The notes below the pieces were generated by a model, which made no database searches, had not been told where the DNA came from, and saw nothing but the letters and a program-made list of their open reading frames with translations. From an uncultured Clostridia bacterium (GTDB lineage Bacteria; Bacillota; Clostridia; Oscillospirales; Oscillospiraceae), in assembly GCA_946060825.1 (NCBI GenBank), contig CAMGPO010000047.1:1-7836 (forward strand): 7,836 bases of DNA, read 5' to 3'. Both the position numbers and the translations under genes were made by a program. This document shows, piece after piece, positions 1 through 5,889 of this stretch (its first letter is position 1; every line of letters starts with the position of its first letter).

Positions 1-785
1 TCGGCGGCAGCGCCTGGGTGGCCACCTCCGCCTATTTCATCGGCATGGCCGCCATCATCGTCTCCGGCATCATGCTGAAAAAGACGAAGCCCTTCACTGG
101 CGAGCCTGCGCCCTTTGTGATGGAACTGCCGGCCTACCATCTGCCCACCGTGGGCAACGTTCTGCGCAGCATGTGGGAGCGGGGCTGGAGCTTCATCAAG
201 AAGGCCGGCACCATCATCCTGCTCTCCACCATCTTCGTCTGGTTCACCACCTACTTCGGCTTCGTCGACGGCACCTTCCGGATGCTCAGCGAGGAGGAGA
301 TCGACAGCTCCATCCTGGCCGCCATCGGCAGCCTGATCGCCTGGATCTTCAAGCCCCTGGGCTGGGGCAACTGGCAGGCCGCCGTGGCCTCCATCACCGG
401 TCTGGTCGCCAAGGAGAACATCGTCGGCACCATGGGCATCCTCTACGGCGGCGGCGACGCCACGGTCTACCAGACCCTGGGCCTGGCCTTCACCGGCGTC
501 ACCGGCTATTCCTTCCTGGTGTTCAACCTGCTCTGCGCCCCCTGCTTCGCGGCCATCGGCGCCATCAAGCGGGAGATGAACAACGCCAGGTGGACCTGGG
601 CCGCCATCGGCTATCAGTGCGGCTTCGCCTATGCCGTCGCCCTGATGATTAACCAGTTCGGCAATGCCTTCACCGGCAATCTGAACGTCATCGGCCTGAT
701 TTTCGCCCTGGCTGTCCTGGCTGCGATCGTCTATATGCTCTTCAAGCCCTACAAGGAAGCCACCAAACGCACCGCCAAGCTCTGA
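1..785 (+). CDS. feoB: Ferrous iron permease FeoB, C-terminal part (5' end outside window)
   Basis: FeoB is a cytoplasmic-membrane ferrous iron importer with an N-terminal GTPase domain. Only the last 260 codons are here (reading frame opens at base 3), so the G domain is not visible. The visible part matches the FeoB membrane domain: a helix near the start, then the loop motif MELPAYHLPT, then MWERGWSFIKKAGTIIL, which is typical of the second Gate region. Next comes the conserved NLLCAPCFAAIGAIKRE segment with its paired cysteines, followed by WTWAAIGYQCGFAYAVAL and a final hydrophobic helix. It ends with a short basic tail, KPYKEATKRTAKL. It is followed after 25 bp by a FeoB-associated Cys-rich protein and then a DUF2325 gene, a usual clostridial order. 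The family call is very secure. Regulation cannot be judged because the promoter lies outside. Confidence 0.97.
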   Translation, partial: GGSAWVATSAYFIGMAAIIVSGIMLKKTKPFTGEPAPFVMELPAYHLPTVGNVLRSMWERGWSFIKKAGTIILLSTIFVWFTTYFGFVDGTFRMLSEEEIDSSILAAIGSLIAWIFKPLGWGNWQAAVASITGLVAKENIVGTMGILYGGGDATVYQTLGLAFTGVTGYSFLVFNLLCAPCFAAIGAIKREMNNARWTWAAIGYQCGFAYAVALMINQFGNAFTGNLNVIGLIFALAVLAAIVYMLFKPYKEATKRTAKL

Positions 786-810
786 GATTCTGACAAAGGA
801 GGAAATTCCC

Positions 811-1005
811 ATGCTGCAATGGATCGCTACAAACCTCGGCACCATCCTGATCTGCGCCGTGCTGCTCGCGGCCGTCGCCCTCATTCTCCGGTCGCTGCTG
901 CGGCAGAAAAAGCAGGGGAAGTCCTCCTGCGGCTGCAACTGCGCCCACTGCGCCATGCACGGTGCCTGCCATCCGGCGGCTCCCGGGCGGACGGAAAGGT
1001 CGTGA
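811..1005 (+). CDS. FeoB-associated Cys-rich membrane protein
   Basis: This is a 64-residue protein of the kind annotated as FeoB-associated Cys-rich membrane protein. It has one hydrophobic segment at about residues 8-28, then a basic stop (RSLLRQKKQGK), then a cysteine cluster (C40, C42, C44, C47, C53) interspersed with H46, H50 and H54. This predicts a single-pass protein with a short metal-binding tail. The family sits directly after feoB in many Firmicutes. A role in handing over or sensing Fe(II) at the FeoB pore is often assumed but not proven. The start is fixed by AAAGGAGG at 795-802, 8 nt before the ATG. It lies 25 bp after feoB and 3 bp before the next gene, so co-transcription is very likely. 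Confidence 0.93.
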   Translation: MLQWIATNLGTILICAVLLAAVALILRSLLRQKKQGKSSCGCNCAHCAMHGACHPAAPGRTERS

Positions 1006-1008
1006 CCG

Positions 1009-1290
1009 ATGAGCGTTGTGATCGTCGGCGGAAACGACTGTATGGTGCGCCGGTATATCGGCCTCTGCGAGGAATACCGGTGCCGGGCCAAGGTGTTCAC
1101 TCAGATGAAAAGCGGCCTCAAAAACCAGATTGGCCAGCCGGATCTGCTGATCCTCTTCACCAATACGACGTCCCATAAGATGGTGCAGTGCGCCCTGAAG
1201 GAGACCCGGGGACAGAATCTGGTCATCGCCAGATCCCACTCCAGCTCCATGGCCGCCCTGCGGAGCATCCTGGACGCCCACGTCCGCTGA
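1009..1290 (+). CDS. DUF2325 domain-containing protein
   Basis: This 93-residue protein is all one DUF2325 domain. It opens with VVIVGGNDCMVRRY, a beta-strand and glycine turn resembling the start of a Rossmann-like fold. The hallmark stretch GQPDLLILFTNTTSHKM follows at about residues 43-59, then the ARSHSSSMAALRSIL end. The biochemical function of the family is unknown. Its frequent place beside feo genes, seen again here, suggests a link with iron or redox state. The ATG lies 9 nt after GGAAAGG (993-999) and 3 nt after the preceding stop, making it the last gene of the feo operon. The intrinsic terminator follows within 13 bp. The C11 and C62 thiols are visible, but no metal site can be assigned. 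Confidence 0.9.
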   Translation: MSVVIVGGNDCMVRRYIGLCEEYRCRAKVFTQMKSGLKNQIGQPDLLILFTNTTSHKMVQCALKETRGQNLVIARSHSSSMAALRSILDAHVR

Positions 1291-1302
1291 ATGAAAAAAA
1301 AG

Positions 1303-1331
1303 ACAGGACTGCCGGCGGCAGTCCTGTTTTT
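1303..1331 (+). terminator. Intrinsic terminator of the feo operon
   Basis: A perfect 11-bp stem (ACAGGACTGCC at 1303-1313 with GGCAGTCCTGT at 1317-1327) has a 3-nt loop and runs into a T tract (1327-1331). An A tract precedes the stem, so it could also slow transcripts from the other direction. It begins 13 bp after the DUF2325 stop codon and separates the feo operon from the VOC gene. Confidence 0.95.
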
Positions 1332-1345
1332 CATCCCGGCTCCGC

Positions 1346-1374
1346 TTGCGCTTTCGGCGGGAAGGGAGTATGAT
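1346..1374 (+). promoter_or_regulatory. Sigma-A-type promoter of the VOC gene
   Basis: TTGCGC (1346-1351) is separated by exactly 17 bp from TATGAT (1369-1374). The promoter lies between the feo terminator and the VOC Shine-Dalgarno site, and predicts a transcript starting near 1381 with a leader of about 24 nt. It was read by eye, with no expression data. Confidence 0.7.
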
Positions 1375-1389
1375 AGAGCTATCTTCTGT

Positions 1390-1396
1390 AAGGAGG
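1390..1396 (+). promoter_or_regulatory. Ribosome binding site that fixes the VOC start
   Basis: AAGGAGG lies 8 nt before the ATG at 1405. It decides against an in-frame ATG at 1291, which would place the terminator hairpin and the promoter inside the coding sequence. Confidence 0.9.
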
Positions 1397-1404
1397 CGCC
1401 AACG

Positions 1405-1797
1405 ATGGAACTTTCTTCCCTTGTGACCGGCATCCAGCACATCGGCGTGCCGGCGAAGGACATTGCCGCGTCCGCGGCCTTTTATGAGAGCCTCGGCTTC
1501 CGGCCGGAGCTGGACACGATCAACGAGACAAACGGCGCGCGGGTGATCTTCCTGCGGCTGCACAACCTGGTCATCGAGACCTATGAAAGCGGGGAGGCCG
1601 TGGGGAAGCCCGGCGCGGTCGACCACATCGCCCTGGACGCGGTGGACGTGGACGCCGCCTTTGCCCAGGCAAAGGCCCAGGGCCTCAACGTTCTGGACGA
1701 AGAGGTCCACTTCCTGCCCTTCTGGGAGAAGGGCGTGCGGTTCTTCACGGTCCTCGGTCCCAACGGGGAAAAGGTGGAGTATTGCCAGCGGCTCTGA
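1405..1797 (+). CDS. VOC (glyoxalase/epimerase-fold) family protein
   Basis: This is a 130-residue vicinal-oxygen-chelate protein made of two beta-alpha-beta-beta-beta repeats. The opening IQHIGVPAKDIAASAAFYESLGF is the classic first repeat. The four expected metal ligands are all visible: H12, E58 (in LVIETYE), H74 (in VDHIALD) and E125 (in GEKVEYCQ). The second repeat ends FFTVLGPNGEKVEYCQRL, also typical. Family members include lactoylglutathione lyase, methylmalonyl-CoA epimerase and fosfomycin or bleomycin resistance proteins. The sequence alone does not choose among them, but the full ligand set argues for an active metalloenzyme such as a glyoxalase I-like lyase or an epimerase. It has its own promoter and sits 65 bp before the DtxR-family gene with no clear terminator between, so some read-through is likely. 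Confidence 0.9.
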   Translation: MELSSLVTGIQHIGVPAKDIAASAAFYESLGFRPELDTINETNGARVIFLRLHNLVIETYESGEAVGKPGAVDHIALDAVDVDAAFAQAKAQGLNVLDEEVHFLPFWEKGVRFFTVLGPNGEKVEYCQRL

Positions 1798-1804
1798 GCC
1801 GGGC

Positions 1805-1833
1805 TTGATTTTCCGCCATTCTTGGGATAAAAT
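1805..1833 (+). promoter_or_regulatory. Promoter of the DtxR-family regulator
   Basis: TTGATT (1805-1810), a 17-bp spacer and TAAAAT (1828-1833) lie in the 65-bp gap after the VOC gene. An imperfect 19-bp dyad at 1821-1839 (CTTG and CAAG ends) covers the -10 box. It has the length of a DtxR-type operator but not the classical sequence. Confidence 0.65.
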
Positions 1834-1850
1834 AACAAGAAAGCGCGGTT

Positions 1851-1856
1851 AGGAGG
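1851..1856 (+). promoter_or_regulatory. Ribosome binding site that fixes the DtxR-family start
   Basis: AGGAGG touches the ATG at 1857 directly, which leaves no spacer. The second in-frame ATG at 1863 has a normal 6-nt spacer and is the better start. The two residues M and T between the two ATGs are therefore probably not translated. Confidence 0.8.
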
Positions 1857-1862
1857 ATGACC

Positions 1863-2237
1863 ATGCATCTGCAGGAATCCGGCGAAATGTATCTGGAGAC
1901 GATCCTGATCCTGTCTCTCAAGGGGAACTATGTGCGCTCCATCGACGTGAGCGAGTATATGGGCTACAGCAAGCCCAGCGTCAGCCGGGCCATCGGCCTG
2001 CTGAAGAGCGGCGGCTATGTGATCGTGGACGAGGACGGCTACCTCCACCTGACGGATGCGGGGCTGGAGGCGGCGGAAAAGACCTATGAGCGCCATAAGG
2101 TGCTGACGGCGCTGTTTGTCGAGCTGGGCGTGGACGAGGCCACGGCAGCCCGGGACGCCTGCAAGATCGAGCACGACATCAGCGACGAGACCTTTGAGGC
2201 GCTCAAGCGCGTCGCCCGGGAATACCGCCCGGCATAA
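1863..2237 (+). CDS. DtxR/MntR-family metal-dependent transcriptional regulator (short form)
   Basis: This is a 124-residue metalloregulator of the DtxR/MntR family. A winged helix-turn-helix covers about residues 8-66, with the recognition helix at SKPSVSRAIGLLKSGG and the wing at VIVDEDGYLHLT. A dimerisation helix region follows (ERHKVLTALFVELGV, then DACKIEHDISDETFEAL). There is no C-terminal SH3/FeoA-like domain, so its size is that of MntR. By hand alignment the ligands M9, C100, E103 and H104 match Met10, Cys102, Glu105 and His106 of DtxR site 2, whereas MntR has Asp8 and Glu99 at the first two positions. H78 matches DtxR His79, but the other site-1 ligands Glu83 and His98 appear to be T and A. 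The ligand set and the adjacent feo genes both favour an Fe(II) sensor that represses iron uptake. That role is inferred. A strong terminator follows. Confidence 0.92.
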   Translation: MHLQESGEMYLETILILSLKGNYVRSIDVSEYMGYSKPSVSRAIGLLKSGGYVIVDEDGYLHLTDAGLEAAEKTYERHKVLTALFVELGVDEATAARDACKIEHDISDETFEALKRVAREYRPA

Positions 2238-2256
2238 CCCGGTCCAAAACAGAAAG

Positions 2257-2290
2257 AAGCCCGGCGGCCTGTTTGGCCGCCGGGCTTTTT
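2257..2290. terminator. Shared (bidirectional) intrinsic terminator
   Basis: A perfect 13-bp stem (2257-2269 with 2275-2287) has a 5-nt loop TGTTT. It is followed by a T tract on the + strand (2286-2290). On the - strand it is followed by the complement of AGAAAGAA (2251-2258), which is moderately U-rich. It lies in the 59-bp gap between the convergent DtxR-family and amidohydrolase genes and can end both transcripts, more strongly on +. Confidence 0.92.
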
Positions 2291-2296
2291 GTCTGC

Positions 2297-3637
2297 TCAG
2301 AATTGGATCTCTGCGCCGCCGTCGCCGTAGACAATCAGACTGCGGTCGGCTATGAATGCGTCCACGGCCGCGAAATAGTCCTCCTTGGAGGCATACCGGG
2401 GCCGGGATCCTTCCAGAACGGCCTTCGCCTTTGCGGCGTTGTCCCGCAGCAGCTCTGCCGCCATCATTACCTGGGCCTTGGCGGAGAGCACACAGGCGGT
2501 CTCCGGGTCGGCGATCCGGTAGTCGTCGCCGTGGCCGATGCCGGAGGCACCGCTGACATAAGGGTGTACCACGGGCATGATGCAGCTCAGGTCGCCCATG
2601 TCGGTGGAGCCGCAGCCCCAGCTTGTGTTGAAGTCCACCTTGTCCGCCCCGACCAGGGCGGTCATGCAGTCCTTCGCGACCGCCATCATGCCGGGGTCGT
2701 TGACCAGCGGGGCGTAGCCGGGGCGGTCGGAGACGGTGACGCCGGCACCCAGAGCCAGAGCGCCGGCGGCCAGGGCGCGGTTGACTTTTTCGTTGGTTTC
2801 CCGGATGACTTCCATCGTGGCCCCGCGGACAAAGGTGCTGAGCTTCGCCTCGGCAGGGATGATGTTGACGGAGGCGCCGCCGGCGGTCAGAATCGGATGG
2901 ACGCGGACGTGGTCTCCGTCCTGGAAGGTCTCCCGCAGGGCGTTGACGGCCTGAAGCCCCAGGGAGGCGGCATAGAGGGCGTTGACGCCCAGATGGGGAC
3001 TGCCCCCGGCGTGGGCGGCGACTCCGGTGTAGACGGCTTCCTTGGTCATGCAGCCGTTGCTGCCGGCCCGGCAGGAGAAGACCGTATCGGACGAGACTGT
3101 GGTGTGGACCATAAAGGCGAGATCGACGCCGTCCAGATAGCCGCGCCAGAGGAATTCCGGCTTGCCGCCGAGATAGCGAATGACGCCCTGACGGCGCAGG
3201 GAATCGCGGTAGGCGATCTCAATCAGCTCCTCGGCCGGCACGGCCATCAGGCGGATGGAGCCGCAGAGGCCGTCCAGAGCGCCCGGCTCTTTCAGGGCCA
3301 GAGCGATGCCAATCAGGGCGGCGCACTGGGCGTTGTGGCCGCAGGCGTGGGCACAGCCGTCCACGGCCTCGGCGTGACTGGGCGCAGCCAGAGCGTCCAG
3401 TTCGCCGAGGATCAGCAGCTTCGGACCGGGCCGTCCGGTGTCCAGATCGGTATAGAAGCCCGGAATGTCGCCGGCGCGGGTCAGGGTATAGCCCGCCCGC
3501 TCAAAGATGTCTGCCAGATAGGCGCTGGTTTTCCACTCCTTGAAACCGGTTTCCGGGTGGCGCCAGATATGGCGCTCCGTGTCCAGAATGGTCTCGCGGT
3601 GCTTGTCCACAAGGGCACAATAGGCGGAATGTTCCAT
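2297..3637 (-). CDS. M20D-family amidohydrolase (AbgB/IAA-amino-acid hydrolase-like)
   Basis: This 446-residue metal-dependent amidohydrolase of peptidase family M20, subfamily D, cleaves an N-acyl or amide bond on an amino-acid-like substrate. The N-terminal RHIWRHPETGFKEWKTSAYL is typical. The catalytic metal region reads GELDAL (79-84), then HACGHN (97-102). Likely ligands are C99, H101, E136/E137 (PAEE), H178 (MVHTT) and H369 (GIGHGDDYR). A dimerisation or lid domain at about residues 190-305 begins NGCMTKEAVYTGVAAHAGGSPHLGVNAL. The asparagine in ACGHN resembles p-aminobenzoyl-glutamate hydrolase subunit B rather than the ACGHD of many relatives. It appears cytosolic, with no signal peptide. 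The start has GGAGG (3646-3650) 8 nt upstream. It follows an AEC transporter by 82 bp on the same strand, so uptake and hydrolysis of one substrate is plausible. The substrate is unknown. Confidence 0.93.
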   Translation of the reverse strand: MEHSAYCALVDKHRETILDTERHIWRHPETGFKEWKTSAYLADIFERAGYTLTRAGDIPGFYTDLDTGRPGPKLLILGELDALAAPSHAEAVDGCAHACGHNAQCAALIGIALALKEPGALDGLCGSIRLMAVPAEELIEIAYRDSLRRQGVIRYLGGKPEFLWRGYLDGVDLAFMVHTTVSSDTVFSCRAGSNGCMTKEAVYTGVAAHAGGSPHLGVNALYAASLGLQAVNALRETFQDGDHVRVHPILTAGGASVNIIPAEAKLSTFVRGATMEVIRETNEKVNRALAAGALALGAGVTVSDRPGYAPLVNDPGMMAVAKDCMTALVGADKVDFNTSWGCGSTDMGDLSCIMPVVHPYVSGASGIGHGDDYRIADPETACVLSAKAQVMMAAELLRDNAAKAKAVLEGSRPRYASKEDYFAAVDAFIADRSLIVYGDGGAEIQF

Positions 3638-3672
3638 GACAGATACCTCCGTTTCGCAGGTTTTATGATATC

Positions 3673-3701
3673 AACATACTACGGTTCCAGCCGGACTGCA
3701 A
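3673..3701 (-). promoter_or_regulatory. Possible internal promoter for the amidohydrolase
   Basis: Read on the - strand, TTGCAG (3696-3701), a 17-bp spacer and TATGTT (3673-3678) lie in the 82-bp gap after the transporter gene. It could give the hydrolase some independent expression. There is no convincing terminator in the gap, so co-transcription with the transporter remains likely. Confidence 0.4.
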
Positions 3702-3719
3702 CGCAAAAACAGCGCAGCG

Positions 3720-4628
3720 TCAGAGGAACAGGGCGAAGAACAGGGGAATGGTCAGAATGCCGAGGGTGTTGGAGACGCAGGCCATGCCTGCGCCGAGGTG
3801 ACAGTCCTTTCCCACGGAGGCGGGGAAGATCACGGTGTTGAGGCCGGTGGGCATCGTGTAGACGGCGGCCAGGATAAGCAGCACATCCCGGGAGAGGCCG
3901 ATGGCCCTGCAGGCGGAAAGTACAGCCAGGGGAACCACGATCATCCGCAGGGCGACCACCTTGTAGATCAGCGGGTCGCAGAGGATGTCCCGGAAGTGGA
4001 ACTGGGCGATGAGGCAGCCGGTCAGCAGCATGGCGATCGGCCCGAGGCAGCTGCTGCAGCTCGTGAGAACGTCGGTGAGCACCGACGGCAGGGGAATGCG
4101 GCACATGCCGATGACCGCCCCGAAGAAGATGGCCAGGAGGGCCGGACTGAGCAGGCTGCGGGGGGAGAAGCCCTTCCGGTCCATCAGGAGCTGGTAGCCT
4201 ACGGTGTAGGTGTAGATCGACATGGGCAGGCAGAAGAGCTGCATCCGCATCAGGGTCTCACTGCCGAACATGGCCAGGATCAGGGGCGCGCCGACATAGC
4301 CGGTGTTGGGCATATTGATGGAGTAGACGGCGAGATTCTGGGCATAGTGATCTCTGCTCAGATGCCGCCCGGCGAAGGTGCCGGCGGCAATGGTCACAAG
4401 GCAGGAGATCAGGGACGCGGCCAGCAGCAGCAGATCGCCCGAGAGCTTCTCCAGAGTAAAATTCTGGGAAAAGGTGAGAAAGTTCAGACAGGGGACGAAG
4501 AGGTTGACCTCCAGCAGGGACAGCACGCCGGATGCGGTGACTGGAAGCACGGAGTAGCGGCGGAGCAGAAAGCCGATCAGAAGGAAAATAAAGAGCTTGA
4601 GGACCTGCTGAAATGTGATGAGCAGCAT
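3720..4628 (-). CDS. AEC-family (auxin efflux carrier-type) transporter
   Basis: This is a 302-residue integral membrane protein of the AEC family, near the usual length of about 310. It is built from roughly ten hydrophobic segments in two halves. Family signatures include NMPNTGYVGAPL (105-116), the kinked segment GPIAMLLTGCLIA (196-208) with its proline and glycines, MPTGLNT (259-265) and TLGILTIPL (288-296). Bacterial AEC members include carriers for malate and other carboxylates. The direction of transport cannot be read from sequence. The ATG at 4628 has GGAGG (4637-4641) 8 nt upstream. It is the first gene of a - strand operon with the M20D amidohydrolase and is divergent from the ocd-family operon. 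A carrier paired with an amide hydrolase suggests import of an N-acylated or amidated carboxylate, but this is inference. Confidence 0.92.
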   Translation of the reverse strand: MLLITFQQVLKLFIFLLIGFLLRRYSVLPVTASGVLSLLEVNLFVPCLNFLTFSQNFTLEKLSGDLLLLAASLISCLVTIAAGTFAGRHLSRDHYAQNLAVYSINMPNTGYVGAPLILAMFGSETLMRMQLFCLPMSIYTYTVGYQLLMDRKGFSPRSLLSPALLAIFFGAVIGMCRIPLPSVLTDVLTSCSSCLGPIAMLLTGCLIAQFHFRDILCDPLIYKVVALRMIVVPLAVLSACRAIGLSRDVLLILAAVYTMPTGLNTVIFPASVGKDCHLGAGMACVSNTLGILTIPLFFALFL

Positions 4629-4663
4629 GGCGGTGACCTCCCCGGCGGACTGATGTCATACAC

Positions 4664-4692
4664 AGTTTATGAGCTGTGGCTGAAAATGTCAA
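4664..4692 (-). promoter_or_regulatory. Promoter of the transporter-amidohydrolase operon
   Basis: On the - strand a consensus TTGACA (4687-4692), a 17-bp spacer and TAAACT (4664-4669) lie 35 bp before the transporter ATG. The predicted leader is about 30 nt. A small dyad (CACAG 4661-4665, CTGTG 4674-4678) overlaps the -10 box, and a candidate regulator site (4677-4692) covers the -35 box. Confidence 0.75.
4677..4692. promoter_or_regulatory. Candidate operator, copy C
   Basis: TGGCTGAAAATGTCAA matches 13 of 16 bases of the best copy at 6825-6840. It lies exactly over the -35 box of the transporter promoter, where bound protein would block polymerase. The right arm of the dyad is degenerate. 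Assignment to the nearby GntR/FCD regulator is inference. Confidence 0.45.
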
Positions 4693-4769
4693 TAGGATGA
4701 GAAAAAAATGGCGAAAAAAGGGCTGATATCCTGCCTTTGCCCGGATTTTGAAGGAACACTCGGATGGAA

Positions 4770-4784
4770 TGACCGAAACCGCCA
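4770..4784. promoter_or_regulatory. Candidate operator, copy B
   Basis: TGACCGAAACCGCCA matches the best copy (6825-6839) at 12 of 15 positions and keeps the AAA centre. It lies 36 bp upstream of the -35 box of the ocd-family promoter, between the two divergent promoters. It abuts the palindrome at 4785-4801. Confidence 0.45.
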
Positions 4785-4801
4785 TGCAGAATCATCCTGC
4801 A
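4785..4801. repeat. 17-bp palindrome upstream of the ocd-family promoter
   Basis: TGCAGAATCATCCTGCA is symmetric about base 4793, with one mismatched pair in eight. It lies 19 bp before the -35 box, is too short and too T-poor downstream to act as a terminator, and looks like a protein site. The half-site ATCCTGC occurs again at 4728-4734. The binding factor is unknown. Confidence 0.4.
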
Positions 4802-4820
4802 AAACAGGGTGGTTCCGGCC

Positions 4821-4849
4821 TTGACATTCGTGGAATTCAACCCTATCAT
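4821..4849 (+). promoter_or_regulatory. Promoter of the ocd-family / GntR operon
   Basis: A consensus TTGACA (4821-4826), a 17-bp spacer and TATCAT (4844-4849) predict a transcript starting near 4856 with a leader of about 44 nt. This is one of the strongest promoters in the window by eye. The 271-bp gap 4629-4899 holds this promoter, the divergent one at 4664-4692 and the candidate operators between them. Confidence 0.8.
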
Positions 4850-4899
4850 GAAATTATCAAATCAATGCCGCCGCAGGGCGGGAAAGGGGAGCGTGCAGG

Positions 4900-5889
4900 A
4901 TGGAAGAACGTGCGCTGATCATCGGAGAATCCACCGTAAAACGGTATCTCAGCCCGGAGGACGTCATCGACTGCGTGGAAAAGACCTGGCGCTGGTACGG
5001 CGAGGGGAAGGTGGTCATGCCGGACAAGATCACCACGGACATGGCCGCCATGGGAATTCCCGGCTGGTTCAACTCTATGCCCGCCTACATCGGCCCCATG
5101 GATGTCGCCGGCATCAAGGTCGTCGGCGGCTATGACGGCAACAAGGCCCTGGGCCTGCCCTACATCAAGGCCAATCTGCTGGTGACCGATTCCCGTACCG
5201 GTATCCTGCGTGCCCTCGTCAGCGGCGACTATATCAACGACCTGCGCACCGGCGCCCAGCCGGCCATCATGGCCCGCCTGCTGGCGGCCTCCACCGACGT
5301 CGTCACCATCATTGGTACCGGCCTCCAGGGCTACACCAGCCTGCTGTGCATGAGCAAGGTGCTGAACATCAAAGAGGTGCGCCTCAGCGACATCTCCGAG
5401 GCAGCCATGGACCGCTACATCGCCCGGTTCCCGGAGGATGTGCCCTTCCGCTTCGTGAAGTGCCGGAGCAATGAGGAGGCCTGCCGCGGCTCTGACGTCA
5501 TCATCACCGTCACCAACGCCAACGCCAACCTCGTCGAAGAGCCCTGGGTGAAGGAGGGCGGCCTGGTCATGACTATGGGATCCTTCCGGGAGACCTCCTT
5601 CGACGTGGTCCGCAAGGCGGACAAAATCGCCGTCGATCAGGTGGGCCAGTCCCTCCACCGGGGCAACCTGAAGGAGCTGGCCGCCATGGGAGAGATCACG
5701 GCAGACTCCTTTGACATTCTGATTCCCGACGTCCTCGCCGGGAAGATGCCCGCCAGAACCAACCAGAAGGACCGGATCTATGCCCAGATCATCGGCACCG
5801 GTATGCTGGATGTGGCCTGCGCCGGTCTGCTGCTGGAGAAGATTACCGCCTCCGGCGACGAGCTGCCCCGCTTTGACATGACAAAATGA
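4900..5889 (+). CDS. Ornithine cyclodeaminase/mu-crystallin family protein
   Basis: This 329-residue NAD(P)-dependent enzyme belongs to the ornithine cyclodeaminase/mu-crystallin superfamily, which includes ornithine cyclodeaminase, alanine dehydrogenase and ketimine or imine reductases. The N-terminal substrate domain has AGIKVVGGY, with K73 at the usual catalytic lysine. LVSGDYINDLRTGAQPAIMARLLA follows, with R116 in the conserved RTGA/RTAA motif. The Rossmann dinucleotide loop is IIGTGLQG (137-144), and the C-terminal IIGTGMLDVACAGLLLE is typical. The position of the catalytic aspartate of ornithine cyclodeaminase (GGDxPGKTE motif) reads MGSFRETS here. True ornithine cyclodeamination is therefore doubtful, and an imine reductase or amino-acid dehydrogenase is more likely. 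The ATG follows AAGGGGA (4884-4890) by 9 nt. The gene overlaps the downstream GntR gene by 4 bp, so they are translationally coupled. Confidence 0.9.
   Translation: MEERALIIGESTVKRYLSPEDVIDCVEKTWRWYGEGKVVMPDKITTDMAAMGIPGWFNSMPAYIGPMDVAGIKVVGGYDGNKALGLPYIKANLLVTDSRTGILRALVSGDYINDLRTGAQPAIMARLLAASTDVVTIIGTGLQGYTSLLCMSKVLNIKEVRLSDISEAAMDRYIARFPEDVPFRFVKCRSNEEACRGSDVIITVTNANANLVEEPWVKEGGLVMTMGSFRETSFDVVRKADKIAVDQVGQSLHRGNLKELAAMGEITADSFDILIPDVLAGKMPARTNQKDRIYAQIIGTGMLDVACAGLLLEKITASGDELPRFDMTK

Noticed and set aside
1291..1404. In-frame upstream extension of the VOC gene from ATG 1291.
   Set aside because: It would translate the terminator stem and the promoter, and it has no ribosome site. ATG 1405 has AAGGAGG at a normal distance and begins at the family's usual N-terminus.
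742..1710. A - strand open frame of 322 codons spanning parts of four + strand genes.
   Set aside because: It runs across the feo operon end, a terminator and a promoter, and its translation has no family character.
1789..1801. Small hairpin CGGCT/AGCCG over the VOC stop codon as a terminator.
   Set aside because: Only 5 bp with a 3-nt loop, and the following bases are not a proper T tract.
3696..3722. Possible terminator hairpin just after the transporter gene (minus strand).
   Set aside because: The arms around the T run pair poorly (about 4 bp plus mismatches), so no terminator is called.
2273..3841. Long + strand open frame of 522 codons across the amidohydrolase gene.
   Set aside because: It is the antisense shadow of the M20D gene, which has clear catalytic motifs and its own ribosome site. 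The shadow shows no recognisable domain and is rich in G, A and D, as expected in GC-rich DNA.
4806..4818. AGGGTGGTTCCGG resembles the T-box antiterminator sequence (AGGGTGGNACCGCG).
   Set aside because: The core ACC is TCC. No stem I or specifier loop is recognisable upstream, no terminator with a T tract follows, and a perfect promoter starts at 4821.
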